From Chitinophaga sp. YR573 (GTDB lineage: Bacteria > Bacteroidota > Bacteroidia > Chitinophagales > Chitinophagaceae), in assembly GCF_900110995.1 (NCBI RefSeq), contig NZ_FOJF01000003.1, positions 1,054,001 through 1,118,000 of the forward strand: a DNA stretch of 64,000 nucleotides, in the 5' to 3' direction. Below are positions 56,804-64,000 of this stretch, in pieces. The position numbers and the translations under genes are program-made. The notes beneath the pieces are model-generated. The model did not search any database, was not told where the DNA came from, and saw only the letters and a list, made by a program, of their open reading frames with translations. How positions within the stretch are numbered: the first letter of the stretch is position 1; each line of letters begins with the position of its first letter.

Positions 56804-56918
56804 TTAATTAAGTTCGTATTTTATAGGCAGATTAAAGATAATGTCCTAATGACACCATTATCAACTACTTAATTAAGTGTATATTTTATAGGGAATAATA
56901 TGTCCAAATGACACTATT
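56804..56918. repeat. Imperfect direct repeat upstream of the cas operon
   Basis: Copy A begins TTAATTAAGTTCGTATTTTATAG at 56804; copy B begins TTAATTAAGTGTATATTTTATAG at 56869 (period about 65 bp). Both then contain an AT-rich stretch and ATGTCC(T/A)AATGACAC. The copies differ by small insertions and substitutions. Confidence 0.7.
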
Positions 56919-57098
56919 TAGTTGCCACGAAAATTTAGCGTGTAGGAGGAAGTTGTTCAAATCTCTCTCTAATTTTTTGAGGAGGGTGATTCATCTTAAG
57001 TATTTTTACTACTATTCTTATTTTGCAGCTTGTTGAAATTGGGAAAAGAGAAGCTGATAAAAAAATTGATTATTATACAGTGCTCATATAATAGTACT

Positions 57099-57106
57099 TA
57101 TTTTTG
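57099..57106 (+). promoter_or_regulatory. Exact -7 box in the cas leader
   Basis: TATTTTTG matches TAnnTTTG on the plus strand, 24 nt before the small ORF at 57130 and 315 nt before cas6. A clear -33 TTTG is not seen at the right distance. Confidence 0.35.
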
Positions 57107-57129
57107 ACGCCCTTATATCTTTACTACAA

Positions 57130-57183
57130 ATGATCTACATAGTGATCCTGATGTTAGCATCACCTCTCATCCTTAAAATGTAG
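57130..57183 (+). CDS. Possible 17-residue hydrophobic peptide
   Basis: ATG at 57130 and TAG at 57181-57183 frame 17 codons encoding MIYIVILMLASPLILKM, almost entirely hydrophobic. It follows a good -7 box at 57099. Small hydrophobic peptides of this type occur as type I toxins or leader peptides; neither is shown here. It may equally be a chance frame in AT-rich DNA. Confidence 0.2.
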   Translation: MIYIVILMLASPLILKM

Positions 57184-57421
57184 AATAGGTCTTTATCAGA
57201 TTTATTAATATGTTGTTTTCATAAAGTGTGATGTGGATATAAATAATCTATCATAAGTGTGGGTTGCTGTGACATGCGTAATTATACTCATTTTTTTATT
57301 TTCGCTTGCTAATCTGAAAAATATTATTACTTTTTGCCTGATTAGAATCCCAAACAGTGTCATGTAACATTAATTTATATTTATTGGATCAACCACCAAA
57401 ACATAAATTCCACTTTTAAAC

Positions 57422-58081
57422 ATGAGGTTATACCTAAAACTAAAACCATCTGATAACACACCTGTATCATTTAATTATCAACCGAAGCTAACAGGAGCAA
57501 TTCATAAGTGGCTTGGTAAAAATGAATGGCATGATGCAACCTCTCTATATTCTTTCTCCTGGCTCAACGGAGGTCGTAAGATGGGTGATAATCTATTCTT
57601 TGAACATGGTGCAAACCTGGAAATATCTGCGTACGATACTGATTTCATAAAGAGTATTATAAGGGGAATCCAAAAAGATCCGGGTGTTGCTTTTGGCCTT
57701 ACTGTTACTGATATAACTATTGGAGAGTCTCCTTCCTTTTCTGAACGCGAAATAATGTACGTTTCCAGCCCTGTTCTTGTAAAAAGGACTGTAGAAGATA
57801 AAGAGATACATTATACCTATGATAATGATATATGTGCTTCTTTATTGACAGAAACTTTTAAAATGAAGTTAAGGAAAGCGGGGCTATCAGATGAGCAGGC
57901 CAATGTTAGCTTTCTGAAAGATTACCCGGGGGCAAAGACGAGGATTATCTATTACAATAATATAGGTAATAGGGTGAATGTCTGTCCTGTTGTTATTGAA
58001 GGATCTCCGGAACAGATAGCCTTTGCCTGGAATGTAGGAGTAGGCAATTCAACAGGTATTGGATTTGGGGCATTAAAATAA
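57422..58081 (+). CDS. cas6: CRISPR-associated endoribonuclease Cas6
   Basis: 219 residues. The C-terminal glycine-rich loop NVGVGNSTGIGFGALK is the Cas6 signature, and the N-terminal MRLYLKLKPSD...NYQPKLTGAIHKWLG fits the first ferredoxin-like half (typical Bacteroidota Cas6 size). Cas6 cleaves the CRISPR transcript within its repeats to make crRNAs and stays with the effector. His28 (GAIHKW) is a candidate catalytic residue. It is the first gene of the cas operon, preceded by a 730-bp leader region, and the next gene starts 5 nt after it. Confidence 0.92.
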   Translation: MRLYLKLKPSDNTPVSFNYQPKLTGAIHKWLGKNEWHDATSLYSFSWLNGGRKMGDNLFFEHGANLEISAYDTDFIKSIIRGIQKDPGVAFGLTVTDITIGESPSFSEREIMYVSSPVLVKRTVEDKEIHYTYDNDICASLLTETFKMKLRKAGLSDEQANVSFLKDYPGAKTRIIYYNNIGNRVNVCPVVIEGSPEQIAFAWNVGVGNSTGIGFGALK

Positions 58082-58086
58082 ATCAG

Positions 58087-58659
58087 ATGACTTATTACAT
58101 AGTAAAGTATTCCGGGGCTTTCGGATTCATCAAGCCCTGGACAGCCGTGCGCGATGGTAAGACTTTCAGTCAGCAGTTTTTAACTGCGTCAACGGTTGAG
58201 GGGATTGAAAAGAAACTATTTCCTGAAACGTTGTTACATCCCGGAATAACAAAAATTGCACGTTATAAACTGTCTTATTCTTCGATCAGTGTTCAACAGG
58301 AAGTAACCCAGACAAGGGGGTGGGAATATAAAAAGCAACAGGCTTTAATGGTTAGAAACCGATCCATTTTAGAAAGGGGGATAATGATAGAACCTTTATT
58401 ACATCTTGCTTTTCTGAATTTGGATGATGCTAACCGGATTAATGATCAGCATATATGTTTATGCCGTAATGAGGACATTCTGTTACCAGATCCAGAAGTT
58501 ATTCCGATGACTGAAGAAGAGTTTAATTTATTGGATGGGTTTGAGCTGCGTTTCGGAGAGGCTGATGAAGGTTTTCTTACAGGATTTAACCGGTTTAACA
58601 ATGTCGTACCCATGTATGGAAAACTGGAAATTAGTGGTAATCCTGTAAAGAATAGCTAA
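58087..58659 (+). CDS. cas5: Cas5-like protein
   Basis: 190 residues. The N-terminal block IVKYSGAFGFIKPWTAVRD...TFSQQFLTASTVEGIEKKLFPE corresponds to the RAMP-type Cas5 start (pre-crRNA handle binding; the S-x-x-x-G-I segment is typical), and MVRNRSILERGIMIEPLLHLAF resembles the middle Cas5 strand. It is shorter than most Cas5 proteins. In type I effectors Cas5 binds the 5' handle of the crRNA. Its stop overlaps the cas3 start. The call rests on motif and position; a search is needed to exclude another RAMP. Confidence 0.78.
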   Translation: MTYYIVKYSGAFGFIKPWTAVRDGKTFSQQFLTASTVEGIEKKLFPETLLHPGITKIARYKLSYSSISVQQEVTQTRGWEYKKQQALMVRNRSILERGIMIEPLLHLAFLNLDDANRINDQHICLCRNEDILLPDPEVIPMTEEEFNLLDGFELRFGEADEGFLTGFNRFNNVVPMYGKLEISGNPVKNS

Positions 58660-60797
58660 TGGGGAAATGGGATAATATTTTAGCTAAAAGTGAGCAGCAT
58701 GGAAGGATGTCGCTTGAGCAGCATTTGAGTGATGTAGCAAATATTGCGGTGAAGATAGCTGCCAGTATAGGTTTAGATAAGGAGATTGCCTATAAAGGAG
58801 CCATTTTACATGATATAGGAAAAGCAAGTACGCAGTTTCAGAAAACATTAGCTAAGAATTTTAATCGGCCACCAGGTTTTATATTCAGACATGAGATCGC
58901 TTCTTTATTCTTCCTTTCGCTAATCGAAGAAAAGAATAAGCCTGCAATAATTGATATGGTGGTGGCGCATCATAAGTCCATCTATAATGATGCAGGAGGA
59001 ATGGGACTTCTTGATCTGATGGATTCGACTAATGATTGTTTGGAAAGACATTTAATTGATTTTGAATCCTGGGTACAGGATGCATTAGATATCCTACATC
59101 ATTTTGGTTTTACAGTAAAACCAATAACCAGGGAAGAAGCGAGGAAAAGTTTTGATGAAGTTGTTGAGTATTGTGATAATAGGAATTACGGTTATTCAAA
59201 ATGGAAGGGATTGTTAATTGCTGCAGATCATCTGGCCTCAGCAATGGATAGCGAATTATATAAAATTTGGGATCAGCTCTTTATTAAACCGGATTTAGGT
59301 TTTTATTATAGGACAGGAGAACTTTTTCCACTGTCTTTAATTGCGGGGAATGATACCCGGGCCCATACATTAGTGACAGCACCTACTGGTGCAGGGAAAA
59401 CTGATTTTTTACTTAAACGTTGTAAAGGCAGAGTTTTTTATACACTTCCGTTTCAGGCTTCTATTAATGCTATGTATGAAAGGATAAAGAAGGATTTGAG
59501 TAATACCAATGCTCAGATTCATTTATTACATGCAGCTTCTGCGTTAAAGATGGAAGGGAAGCAAATTGAAGAGAAAATATTACAGCGACATATAGGAGCT
59601 TCAGTCAAAGTGCTGACTCCTCATCAGCTGGCCTCTCTTGTTTTTGGAACAAAAGGTTATGAGGCTTTAATCGCCGATCTCAATAATTGTGATGTCATCC
59701 TGGATGAGATACATACTTATTCTGAGACAACACAAGCGATCGTTCTTAAAATCGTAGAAATACTTTGTTCGCTTAATTGCAGGGTACATATAGGGACTGC
59801 AACAATGCCGGCAGTATTATATGATCGTCTGTTGAATATTCTTGGAGGGAAGGAATGTGTGTATGAAGTTACATTATCTTCTGATATACTGGATTCATTT
59901 AACCGGCATATTATCCATAAGGCGGATTCAATAGAAGAATTGTCTGAATTGATTGAAGACGCTGTTGAGGAAGGGAAAAAGATACTGATTGTATGTAATC
60001 GTGTGGTACGATCACAGGAGTTATTCAACATGTATGAAGATAGGTATCCGGATATTGATAAAATGCTTATTCACAGCAGGTTTAAAAGGGGGAGAAGGAG
60101 TGAGCTGGAAACCAGGTTAAAAGAGGAATTGAATGAAAGTAAGGAAGCATGTATTGTAGTAGCTACGCAGGTTGTGGAAGTAAGTCTGGATATTAGTTTT
60201 GACCTTATGATTACGGATGCAGCGCCTATTGATGCTTTAATACAAAGATTTGGTAGGATAAACAGGAAAAGAACCAAGGAAACGATTGGTCATTATAAAC
60301 CGATTTACGTTTTAAGGCCACCTGAAAGTAAAAATGATGCACTTCCTTATGAGCTGGCCACTTTACAGCGTAGCTTTGAAGTATTGCCTGATGGAGATTT
60401 GTTAGAAGAGAGAAAACTACAGGAATTGATTGATAAGGTATATCCTGAGATTGGGTTTGTTAATATTGATCTTAGTGCTGTTTTTAAAGAGGGACAATGG
60501 CGTATAAGAGAGCTTTGGCATCATCCCAAATCAGCCTTGCTTGAAATACTGGATATTGATTCGGCCACCTGTATAGTAGAAACGGATGTGGACAGCTATA
60601 ATTCCGCAGGTTATGCAGAGCAGAGTAAATTAGAAATTCCGGTCTCTTATAATGCAGTAAAATTTAATCATCTGGAACAACTAAAAATCGGAACAAAACC
60701 TTTTGTAATTCCTTCAAGAGCATATTGTGAGGAGATAGGATTTAAAGCAGCGTATGCAAAGGAGGAATTTTATGATGTAACTCTTCGTTTTTTATAA
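58659..60797 (+). CDS. cas3: Cas3 helicase-nuclease with HD domain
   Basis: 712 residues. The N-terminal HD nuclease shows H22, H51-D52 (LHDIGKAS), H78 (RHEIAS) and H104-H105 (VVAHHKSIY). The helicase part has Walker A at 240-248 (TAPTGAGKT, Lys247), DEIH at 349-352, the TATMP motif, and QRFGRINRKR (motif VI). All key residues are present. It is recruited by the type I effector, unwinds and degrades target DNA. The start ATG overlaps the end of cas5 by one base, so translation is probably coupled; this position between cas5 and cas8 is unusual. Confidence 0.96.
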   Translation: MGKWDNILAKSEQHGRMSLEQHLSDVANIAVKIAASIGLDKEIAYKGAILHDIGKASTQFQKTLAKNFNRPPGFIFRHEIASLFFLSLIEEKNKPAIIDMVVAHHKSIYNDAGGMGLLDLMDSTNDCLERHLIDFESWVQDALDILHHFGFTVKPITREEARKSFDEVVEYCDNRNYGYSKWKGLLIAADHLASAMDSELYKIWDQLFIKPDLGFYYRTGELFPLSLIAGNDTRAHTLVTAPTGAGKTDFLLKRCKGRVFYTLPFQASINAMYERIKKDLSNTNAQIHLLHAASALKMEGKQIEEKILQRHIGASVKVLTPHQLASLVFGTKGYEALIADLNNCDVILDEIHTYSETTQAIVLKIVEILCSLNCRVHIGTATMPAVLYDRLLNILGGKECVYEVTLSSDILDSFNRHIIHKADSIEELSELIEDAVEEGKKILIVCNRVVRSQELFNMYEDRYPDIDKMLIHSRFKRGRRSELETRLKEELNESKEACIVVATQVVEVSLDISFDLMITDAAPIDALIQRFGRINRKRTKETIGHYKPIYVLRPPESKNDALPYELATLQRSFEVLPDGDLLEERKLQELIDKVYPEIGFVNIDLSAVFKEGQWRIRELWHHPKSALLEILDIDSATCIVETDVDSYNSAGYAEQSKLEIPVSYNAVKFNHLEQLKIGTKPFVIPSRAYCEEIGFKAAYAKEEFYDVTLRFL

Positions 60798-60807
60798 GCA
60801 AAAAAGT

Positions 60808-62112
60808 ATGATAGCAACTAACATCGGGAGAATATTCCTAAAAGCCTATAATCAAAAATATAAGTGTTCGTATAGCCCCAGGGATTTTTTTGCAAAAGTT
60901 TATTATGAAATGTTTTTTAATCATAATAAATATATGATGACAGGTGGTAATTCCTCGTTTGAAAACCCTAAAATAAGCTGGGACAAAATGAGGTCTGGGA
61001 ATATTCCTTATGAAACGTCTGACAGGCGTTTTGAACGGTTTAATACTTTCGTAGAGAAGGCTGCAACTGCCATGCCTGATGCCAGTATCGCAATTGGATA
61101 TCCTTCCTTAGATATTACAGCAACAACATCAGGACAAATAACCAATCTGAACGTTTCTTTAAATCAGGATGATGTTTATCTGTCATGGATAGGAAGCGGT
61201 TTAGGTGTAGGTGTTCAGGGAGGAATATCAATTCTATTTGATAAGCCCGCATTACTACTGGATATTTTTGAGGGTTGGAAGGTTTATCGTGATTATCTCA
61301 ACCAAACGCCGCAATTAAGAGGTAACCAGATTACTACCTGGAATGGACAATGGATTGCACATCGGTATGATGCACATACTTATAGTGAATCTGATGTAAC
61401 TGCTGGTTTAAACTGTTTAGGCTCAATGAAGGATGGAGGACTGGAAGTAAATACAAAGTCATGGGTGAATATTCTGATTGGTATTTGTAAGACTTATCCG
61501 GATACACAAATAACAGGTTATGTGTATAATATAGGGCAAACTAATACGACTATTGGCTTTATTCCTTTTAAACTTCCTCAGATAAAGAGACCTTTTGAGC
61601 TTTATGAGAAATATTTTGGTGGCACAAAAAAGGAGGAAGCGGAAAACCTGTTTGGTACTGCATTTGGTTTTGAAACGGCTTGTCGTATGGGATCAATAGG
61701 TATTAATGCAATGGAACCCAAGGGTCTTAAGGAGTATATCAAGGAGGGAAAAGTTCCTGTTTATAAAAAAGAGGATGAAGAAAAGAAAATAACTTTTAAC
61801 ACTTATCAAATCTGGCTATTAGCAATGCTTAACAACGAACAACTATGGGAGAAAGCGCAACATTTTGCAGCTTCCCTGAATCAGTACGCTTTAAGTAGCG
61901 ACAAAGGTAAAACGGATAAGTCTAATCATGTAAAGGATGTTTTATCCTCTGTAAATAAAAAACAATTTATAGAGAAGCTCATTGATGTCATAGAAGGTGC
62001 TAAGGATAAAACAAATTATATGGAAATGGCTCAGTTGATTAACATAATGCCTTCCGATAATGTTCCTTACTTTCTAACGCTTATACGTTTTCAATTTGCA
62101 GCAATCAGTTAA
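60808..62112 (+). CDS. cas8: Cas8-like large subunit of the type I effector
   Basis: 434 residues. There is no motif I can read with certainty; the N-terminus (IGRIFLKAYNQKYKCSYSPRDFFAKVYYEMFF) and the middle (SWIGSGLGVGVQGGISILFDKPALLL) resemble the Cst1-type Cas8 proteins found with type I-B Cas7/Cst2. The assignment relies mostly on position directly upstream of cas7 and on size. Cas8 recognises the PAM and helps recruit Cas3. No Zn-finger Cys cluster is visible. It lies 10 nt after cas3. Confidence 0.75.
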   Translation: MIATNIGRIFLKAYNQKYKCSYSPRDFFAKVYYEMFFNHNKYMMTGGNSSFENPKISWDKMRSGNIPYETSDRRFERFNTFVEKAATAMPDASIAIGYPSLDITATTSGQITNLNVSLNQDDVYLSWIGSGLGVGVQGGISILFDKPALLLDIFEGWKVYRDYLNQTPQLRGNQITTWNGQWIAHRYDAHTYSESDVTAGLNCLGSMKDGGLEVNTKSWVNILIGICKTYPDTQITGYVYNIGQTNTTIGFIPFKLPQIKRPFELYEKYFGGTKKEEAENLFGTAFGFETACRMGSIGINAMEPKGLKEYIKEGKVPVYKKEDEEKKITFNTYQIWLLAMLNNEQLWEKAQHFAASLNQYALSSDKGKTDKSNHVKDVLSSVNKKQFIEKLIDVIEGAKDKTNYMEMAQLINIMPSDNVPYFLTLIRFQFAAIS

Positions 62113-62132
62113 TAAATTAATAAAGATAAAAA

Positions 62133-63182
62133 ATGAAACCTTACATCTATTTAAGAGCATTAAAACATGCTGAGCATACTGTGTTTGGCGTTCAGGAAGG
62201 GCAAAAAACATATTACGATGCACAGTTTGGGCAGTATTGTGCTTATTCAAGCGGGCAACAGGTGAAACGTTCTATTCTTGAAGATTTGACTTCAAATCTG
62301 AATGTATCCATGGCTCCTGTAACATTCAATTATAATATTAAAGGGAAACAATTGGAGAATAAGGAACCATGGTCGCCATGTGATCCTAATTATGTTGACC
62401 AACTTATTGGTGGCTGGATGAGGGCAGGGGATGGCTTGACTGTTAAAAGACGTAGTCCGTTGTCAATATCTGCTATGCGTCCGTTACATCCTTTATTGTC
62501 TGGTACGGTAAAAGAGAACCTTACGTTTGATAGAAGTAACCGTCCTGATGGTAATCCGGTAAATGTGAGAATGGGAGATAAGTTATTAACGGAGGAAGAA
62601 ATAGAAGATTTCTTAACCAAGAATGATCGTACATTACCTCGTCGTAACTGGATACCTGATAATAGAAGAGCGCAGGGACTTTTTGTATATGATATTGCCA
62701 TTGATTTAAGAACGTTATTTTCCGTATCAGTTAATCAACATGAGCCAGAGTTAAGCAAGGAGAAAATTGAGGACCTTACATCTAAAGGATGGATATCGGG
62801 AGAGAATACATTTGGTAAATGCCTGATAATGCCAAAGGCAGAAAGAGAAAAGATAATTCCAGCTCTGGCAAGTGCTTTATTAAACTGGCGTATTACCTCT
62901 AACCAGGCCCGTACATTTAGTTTAATGGAAACGCTGGCAGTGGCGATTAGCGATAATGCAAGTACTTTGACTGGGGCTATACGTGCCAAGTTATCAGAAG
63001 AAGGGGAGAAACAGAAGGCAAAGCCTATTATAGATGAAACTGCGGGTGCTGAATTGTTTATTACATTACCATGTTCCGGTTACATTAATACGGTTAATGA
63101 AAGTGCAGATGCATTACAGCAGGCACAGGAGAAACTTATTAATGTAATGATGGAGTTTCCGTATGAAAATCAATTGAATTAA
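62133..63182 (+). CDS. cas7: Cas7 backbone subunit (Cst2/DevR-like)
   Basis: 349 residues. The DevR/Cst2-type pattern is visible: YIYLRALKHAEHTVFGVQEGQ, DGLTVKRRSPLSISAMRPLHPLLSG, FVYDIAIDLRTLFSVSVNQ, and SSALLNWRITSNQARTFS-type late block. Several copies of Cas7 coat the crRNA guide in type I effectors. It starts 20 nt after the Cas8 gene. A strong hairpin follows it at 63188. Confidence 0.92.
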   Translation: MKPYIYLRALKHAEHTVFGVQEGQKTYYDAQFGQYCAYSSGQQVKRSILEDLTSNLNVSMAPVTFNYNIKGKQLENKEPWSPCDPNYVDQLIGGWMRAGDGLTVKRRSPLSISAMRPLHPLLSGTVKENLTFDRSNRPDGNPVNVRMGDKLLTEEEIEDFLTKNDRTLPRRNWIPDNRRAQGLFVYDIAIDLRTLFSVSVNQHEPELSKEKIEDLTSKGWISGENTFGKCLIMPKAEREKIIPALASALLNWRITSNQARTFSLMETLAVAISDNASTLTGAIRAKLSEEGEKQKAKPIIDETAGAELFITLPCSGYINTVNESADALQQAQEKLINVMMEFPYENQLN

Positions 63183-63187
63183 ATAGT

Positions 63188-63230
63188 AAGGTGAGATGGT
63201 CAATACGAACATCTCACCTTTGTTTATTTT
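63188..63230 (+). terminator. Terminator-like hairpin between cas7 and cas4
   Basis: AAGGTGAGATG (63188-63198) pairs perfectly with CATCTCACCTT (63210-63220) across an 11-nt loop, followed by TGTTTATTTT. The hairpin lies within the 51-nt gap and separates the interference genes from the acquisition genes. It may partly terminate or stabilise the upstream message. Confidence 0.75.
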
Positions 63231-63233
63231 ACC

Positions 63234-63761
63234 ATGATTACTACTGCTACCTGTATTAACTACTATCATATTTGTCATCGTAAATTGTGGTTATTCTCTA
63301 ATGGCATTCGTATGGAGCATACATCTGATACGGTGTATGATGGTAAATTATTACATGACAGAAGTTATCCTCAACGGGCGGAGAAACATACAGAGATTGA
63401 AATTTCAGCAATTTTCAATGGCTTTGAATTATCTGGCAAAATAGACTTTTATGATGCGAAGGAGAAGGTAATTCATGAAATTAAGCGTAGTGATAAAATA
63501 GAGGATGCTCATGAATGGCAGGTTAAATATTATATATGGCTGCTTGAACTGAACGATATTACCGGTGTACGTGCTACTCTGGAGTATCCTAAGCTGCGGA
63601 GTACGCTCGACGTAATATTAGAAAATAAAGACAGGAAATACCTGACGGATATTATCCCTAAAATTGCGTTATTGAAAGAAAGTGAAGAATGCCCTTTGAA
63701 GATCAATAGTAAAATCTGTAAGAATTGTAGTTATTATGACCTTTGTTATGTTGTAGAATAG
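63234..63761 (+). CDS. cas4: Cas4 nuclease
   Basis: 175 residues. Cys7 and Cys14 at the N-terminus and a Cys cluster at the C-terminus (CPLKINSKICKNCSYYDLC) should hold the iron-sulfur cluster. RecB-type nuclease motifs are visible: GKIDFYDAKEKVIHEIKRS (Asp and Glu-x-Lys) and HEWQVKYYIWLLEL (QhxxY). Cas4 trims prespacers and fixes PAM choice. The start ATG lies 13 nt after the hairpin stem; the next gene follows by 19 nt. Confidence 0.94.
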   Translation: MITTATCINYYHICHRKLWLFSNGIRMEHTSDTVYDGKLLHDRSYPQRAEKHTEIEISAIFNGFELSGKIDFYDAKEKVIHEIKRSDKIEDAHEWQVKYYIWLLELNDITGVRATLEYPKLRSTLDVILENKDRKYLTDIIPKIALLKESEECPLKINSKICKNCSYYDLCYVVE

Positions 63762-63780
63762 CCTTGTTATCCTTCCCAAA

Positions 63781-64000
63781 ATGAAAAAATCATATTATCT
63801 TTTTAATCCTGGGCGCATGAGCCGAAAGGATAATACGCTGAAATTTGTTCCGGTAGATGAAGAAGGAAAAGAAGGGATTCCCAAATACATCCCTGTAGAG
63901 AGCGTAGACAATCTTTATACTTTTGGTGCTTTGGATGCCAACAGCGCGTTATACAACTTCCTGGGTAAAGAACAGATCAGCGTTCATTTCTTTGACTACT
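63781..64000 (+). CDS. cas1: Cas1 integrase, N-terminal part (cut by window end)
   Basis: 73 codons are visible. MKKSYYLFNPGRMSRKDNTL, then IPVESVDNLYTFGALDANSAL and GKEQISVHFFDYY match the N-terminal beta-sandwich of Cas1, including the K-Y-I-P-V-E-x-V/I-D-x-L-Y/F pattern of type I-B Cas1 proteins. The catalytic C-terminal half lies outside the window. Cas1 with Cas2 inserts new spacers. The start follows cas4 by 19 nt; cas2 and the array are expected beyond the window. Confidence 0.93.
   Translation, partial: MKKSYYLFNPGRMSRKDNTLKFVPVDEEGKEGIPKYIPVESVDNLYTFGALDANSALYNFLGKEQISVHFFDY

Larger units (their letters stand above)
56692..57421. other. 730-bp AT-rich intergenic region between SusC and the cas operon
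   Basis: It holds the minus-strand promoter of SusC (TACCTTTA, complement of 56740-56747, 7 of 8 to the -7 consensus), an imperfect direct repeat (56804-56918), an exact plus-strand -7 box TATTTTTG at 57099-57106, and a 17-codon hydrophobic open frame at 57130-57183. No CRISPR repeat and no larger gene was recognised. The cas promoter should lie in its 3' half. Confidence 0.6.

Noticed and set aside
56692-57421. CRISPR array or leader upstream of cas6
   Set aside because: Only one imperfect repeat pair is present and it lacks the size and regularity of CRISPR repeats; the array is probably beyond cas1-cas2, outside the window.

Overview
The window looks like a chromosome segment of a Bacteroidota bacterium, most likely a Chitinophaga-like member of the Chitinophagaceae (inference, no database search). 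Supporting signs are two SusC/SusD pairs with glycoside-active enzymes, a one-piece hybrid two-component regulator, secreted proteins with type IX secretion tails of both type A (14640-14860) and type B (30490-30764), TAnnTTTG-type -7 boxes (for example 3592 and 34092), and a general lack of strong Shine-Dalgarno sequences.

Layout. 1-3361: end of a metallophosphoesterase, an ankyrin-repeat protein and an MFS transporter. 3498-21101: first polysaccharide utilization locus (PUL): SusC, SusD, a giant alginate-lyase-like modular protein, a GH97 enzyme and a hybrid two-component regulator, all on the plus strand. 21132-34000: mixed genes: an Rpn-type PD-(D/E)XK nuclease, a GH99-like lipoprotein, a DUF92 membrane protein, a CheB-CheR-PAS-histidine kinase fusion, a type B T9SS cargo, a sedolisin and an AraC regulator. 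34122-39690: redox genes: an SDR; a minus-strand operon of two aldo/keto reductases flanking two NTF2-fold proteins; a divergent AraC regulator followed by a class C beta-lactamase-like hydrolase. 39954-45978: three unrecognised exported proteins behind a perfect 28-bp palindrome, then a DUF4157 protein resembling cargo of extracellular contractile injection systems. 46294-48146: HxlR/SDR divergent pair and a 184-residue unknown. 48154-56691: second PUL, with an AraC regulator, a GH2 enzyme and a convergent SusC/SusD pair. 56692-57421: a 730-bp AT-rich stretch without a recognised gene. 57422-64000: a type I (probably I-B) CRISPR-Cas operon in the order cas6-cas5-cas3-cas8-cas7-cas4-cas1, with cas1 cut by the window end.

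How the genes work together. In each PUL the SusC/SusD pair would bind and import oligosaccharides released by the exported enzymes; PUL 1 is probably controlled by its own sensor-regulator, PUL 2 by the cupin-AraC regulator. Cas5-Cas6-Cas7-Cas8 would form the crRNA effector complex, Cas3 the target nuclease-helicase, and Cas4-Cas1 (with Cas2 presumably beyond the window) the spacer acquisition module. A terminator-like hairpin lies between these two functional blocks. No CRISPR array, tRNA, rRNA or insertion sequence was seen.

The least explained parts are the exported trio plus DUF4157 protein (39954-45978), the long leader of the cas operon, and an inverted-repeat element present at 16871 and 32466. 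All family calls come from reading motifs; none was confirmed by search or structure.
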